A stretch of DNA of 64,000 bases from assembly GCF_007858435.1 (NCBI RefSeq), contig NZ_VIGW01000001.1, positions 310,001-374,000 of the forward strand, read 5' to 3'. Of the stretch, positions 62,946-64,000 are shown piece after piece. The stretch is from Tsukamurella asaccharolytica. GTDB taxonomy: Bacteria; Actinomycetota; Actinomycetes; Mycobacteriales; Mycobacteriaceae. Numbering within the stretch: position 1 is the first letter of the stretch; each line of letters starts with the position of its first letter. A program made the position numbers and the translations under genes. The notes under the pieces are model-generated. The model saw only the letters and a program-made list of their open reading frames with translations, made no database searches and was not told the origin of the DNA.

Positions 62946-64000
62946 TCGACCTGAAGCTCGGACCGCAGCTGGTGGACCCGGGCACGCGCGTGGTCGTCTG
63001 CTGCGGCAGCGGCGGCGTCGGCAAGACCACGACCGCCGCGGCGATGGCGCTGTGGGCGGCGGAGCACGGGCGGCGCGTCGTGGTGCTGACGATCGATCCC
63101 GCGCGCCGGCTGGCGCAGGCGCTCGGCGTCGCGGACCTGACCAACGAGCCGCAGGAGGTCTCGATCCCCGGCGACGGGACCCTGCACGCGATGATGCTCG
63201 ACATGAAGCGGACCTTCGACGAGATGGTCACCTCCAACGCGGATCCCGCTCGGGCGCAGGAGATCCTGGCGAACCCCTTCTATCAGACGGTGGCATCGTC
63301 GTTCTCCGGCACGCAGGAGTACATGGCGATGGAGAAGCTCGGCCAACTCACCGCCGACGGCCGCTGGGATCTCGTGGTGGTGGACACGCCGCCGTCGCGC
63401 AACGCCCTGGACTTCCTCGACGCGCCGAAGCGGTTCGGCTCCATGCTGGACTCGCGACTGATGCGCCTCATCGCCGGCCCGACCCGAGGCCTCGGCCGCA
63501 TGGTCTCCGGCGGCATGGGCCTGGCCCTGAAGCTGGTCTCCACCATCGTGGGCAGCCAGATGCTTTCCGATGCTTCTGGTTTCGTCGCGCAGATGGACAC
63601 CTTGATCGGCGGCTTCCAGGAGCGGGCCGAGGGCACCTACGCGCTGCTGGCGCGGCCCAGCACCCGCTTCGTGGTGGTCGCCTCGCCCGAGGAGGACACG
63701 CTCCGCGAGGCGACGTACTTCGTGGAGCGGCTCGCCGGCGAGTCGATGCCGCTGGCCGGACTCATCGTCAACCGTACGCACCCCGGGCTCGCCACGATCG
63801 GCGTGGATCGGGCCCGGGAGGCCGCGAGCCGCCTCGGCTCCAGCGGCGCCGCCGGCACCGCGGAGGGGGTGCTGCGCGTGCACGCGTGGCGTGCGGAGAT
63901 CGCGGCGCGCGAGGTAGAGGTGCTCGGCACGTTCGTCGGCCGGTGCCCGACGGTGCCGGTGGTCGGGGTGCCCTCACTTCCGTTCGAGGTGGCGAACCTC
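62942..64000 (+). CDS. bagB: Get3/ArsA-like ATPase B (3' end beyond the window)
   Basis: 353 codons are visible, with no stop before the window end. P-loop [20 protein letters not shown] (about 19-38), in which the signature lysine of KGGxGKT is Ser (GSGGVGKT), unlike the partner. [19 protein letters not shown] is the switch region, and [20 protein letters not shown] the A-prime motif; [18 protein letters not shown] could be the hydrophobic client groove. Overlaps bagA by 4 bp, which fits a fixed-ratio heterocomplex. Ortholog of Rv3680. Confidence 0.9.
   Translation, partial: MIDLKLGPQLVDPGTRVVVCCGSGGVGKTTTAAAMALWAAEHGRRVVVLTIDPARRLAQALGVADLTNEPQEVSIPGDGTLHAMMLDMKRTFDEMVTSNADPARAQEILANPFYQTVASSFSGTQEYMAMEKLGQLTADGRWDLVVVDTPPSRNALDFLDAPKRFGSMLDSRLMRLIAGPTRGLGRMVSGGMGLALKLVSTIVGSQMLSDASGFVAQMDTLIGGFQERAEGTYALLARPSTRFVVVASPEEDTLREATYFVERLAGESMPLAGLIVNRTHPGLATIGVDRAREAASRLGSSGAAGTAEGVLRVHAWRAEIAAREVEVLGTFVGRCPTVPVVGVPSLPFEVANL

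Overview
The window is very G+C-rich, densely packed and actinobacterial. Conserved blocks match the Mycobacterium tuberculosis H37Rv order Rv3644c-Rv3680, and there is a KstR-type cholesterol operon and an Mce-associated protein. This points to the order Mycobacteriales, most likely Tsukamurella or a near relative; the genus is inference, not proof.

Region 1 (71-8416) is steroid catabolism. A KstR-type box (1409-1422) lies between a divergent LLM oxidoreductase/SnoaL-like pair and an igr-like operon for removing the last three side-chain carbons of cholesterol: a fused ChsE1-ChsE2 acyl-CoA dehydrogenase, ChsH2, ChsH1, the aldolase Ltp2 and a thioesterase. A second KstR-type box (7850-7863) lies upstream of an Mce-associated membrane protein. 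Region 2 (8463-11638) holds an SPFH/ribbon-helix-helix operon behind a 34-bp perfect palindrome, a siderophore-binding lipoprotein with an IdeR-like box, a DinB-fold protein and tRNA-Thr(CGT). Region 3 (11856-14643) looks acquired: a MarR regulator, a frameshifted DHA2-type MFS pump and an unusual extra FolD. Region 4 (14765-18620) has a BASS transporter, a PucR-type regulator and an EthA-like monooxygenase.

Region 5 (18703-30214) is mostly the conserved chromosome: a receptor Ser/Thr kinase, holB, a membrane nucleotide cyclase, topA, an Rv3647c homologue, cspA, a DEAH helicase and a TfoX-domain protein. A 1,183-aa fused ABC exporter follows. Region 6 (33877-39475) is the tad/flp pilus locus (ssd-tadA-tadB-tadC-flp-tadE-tadE-like) with a divergent HAD phosphatase, followed by a 460-bp gap that should encode the RNA polymerase-binding RNA Ms1/MTS2823.

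Region 7 (39937-64000) carries a Fic-like protein, the dppABCD importer, acs, a three-gene ABC-2 transporter, a mismatch glycosylase, an MHS-type MFS carrier, nhaA, an Rv3669-like protein and EphE. It continues with marP-NUDIX-thioredoxin-nth on the minus strand, a small membrane protein and crp (with a CRP-like site upstream), then MBL-RidA-DUF4177 and the paired Get3/ArsA-like ATPases bagA-bagB, the second cut by the window end. Most operons are joined by 4-bp ATGA/GTGA stop-start overlaps, implying translational coupling.
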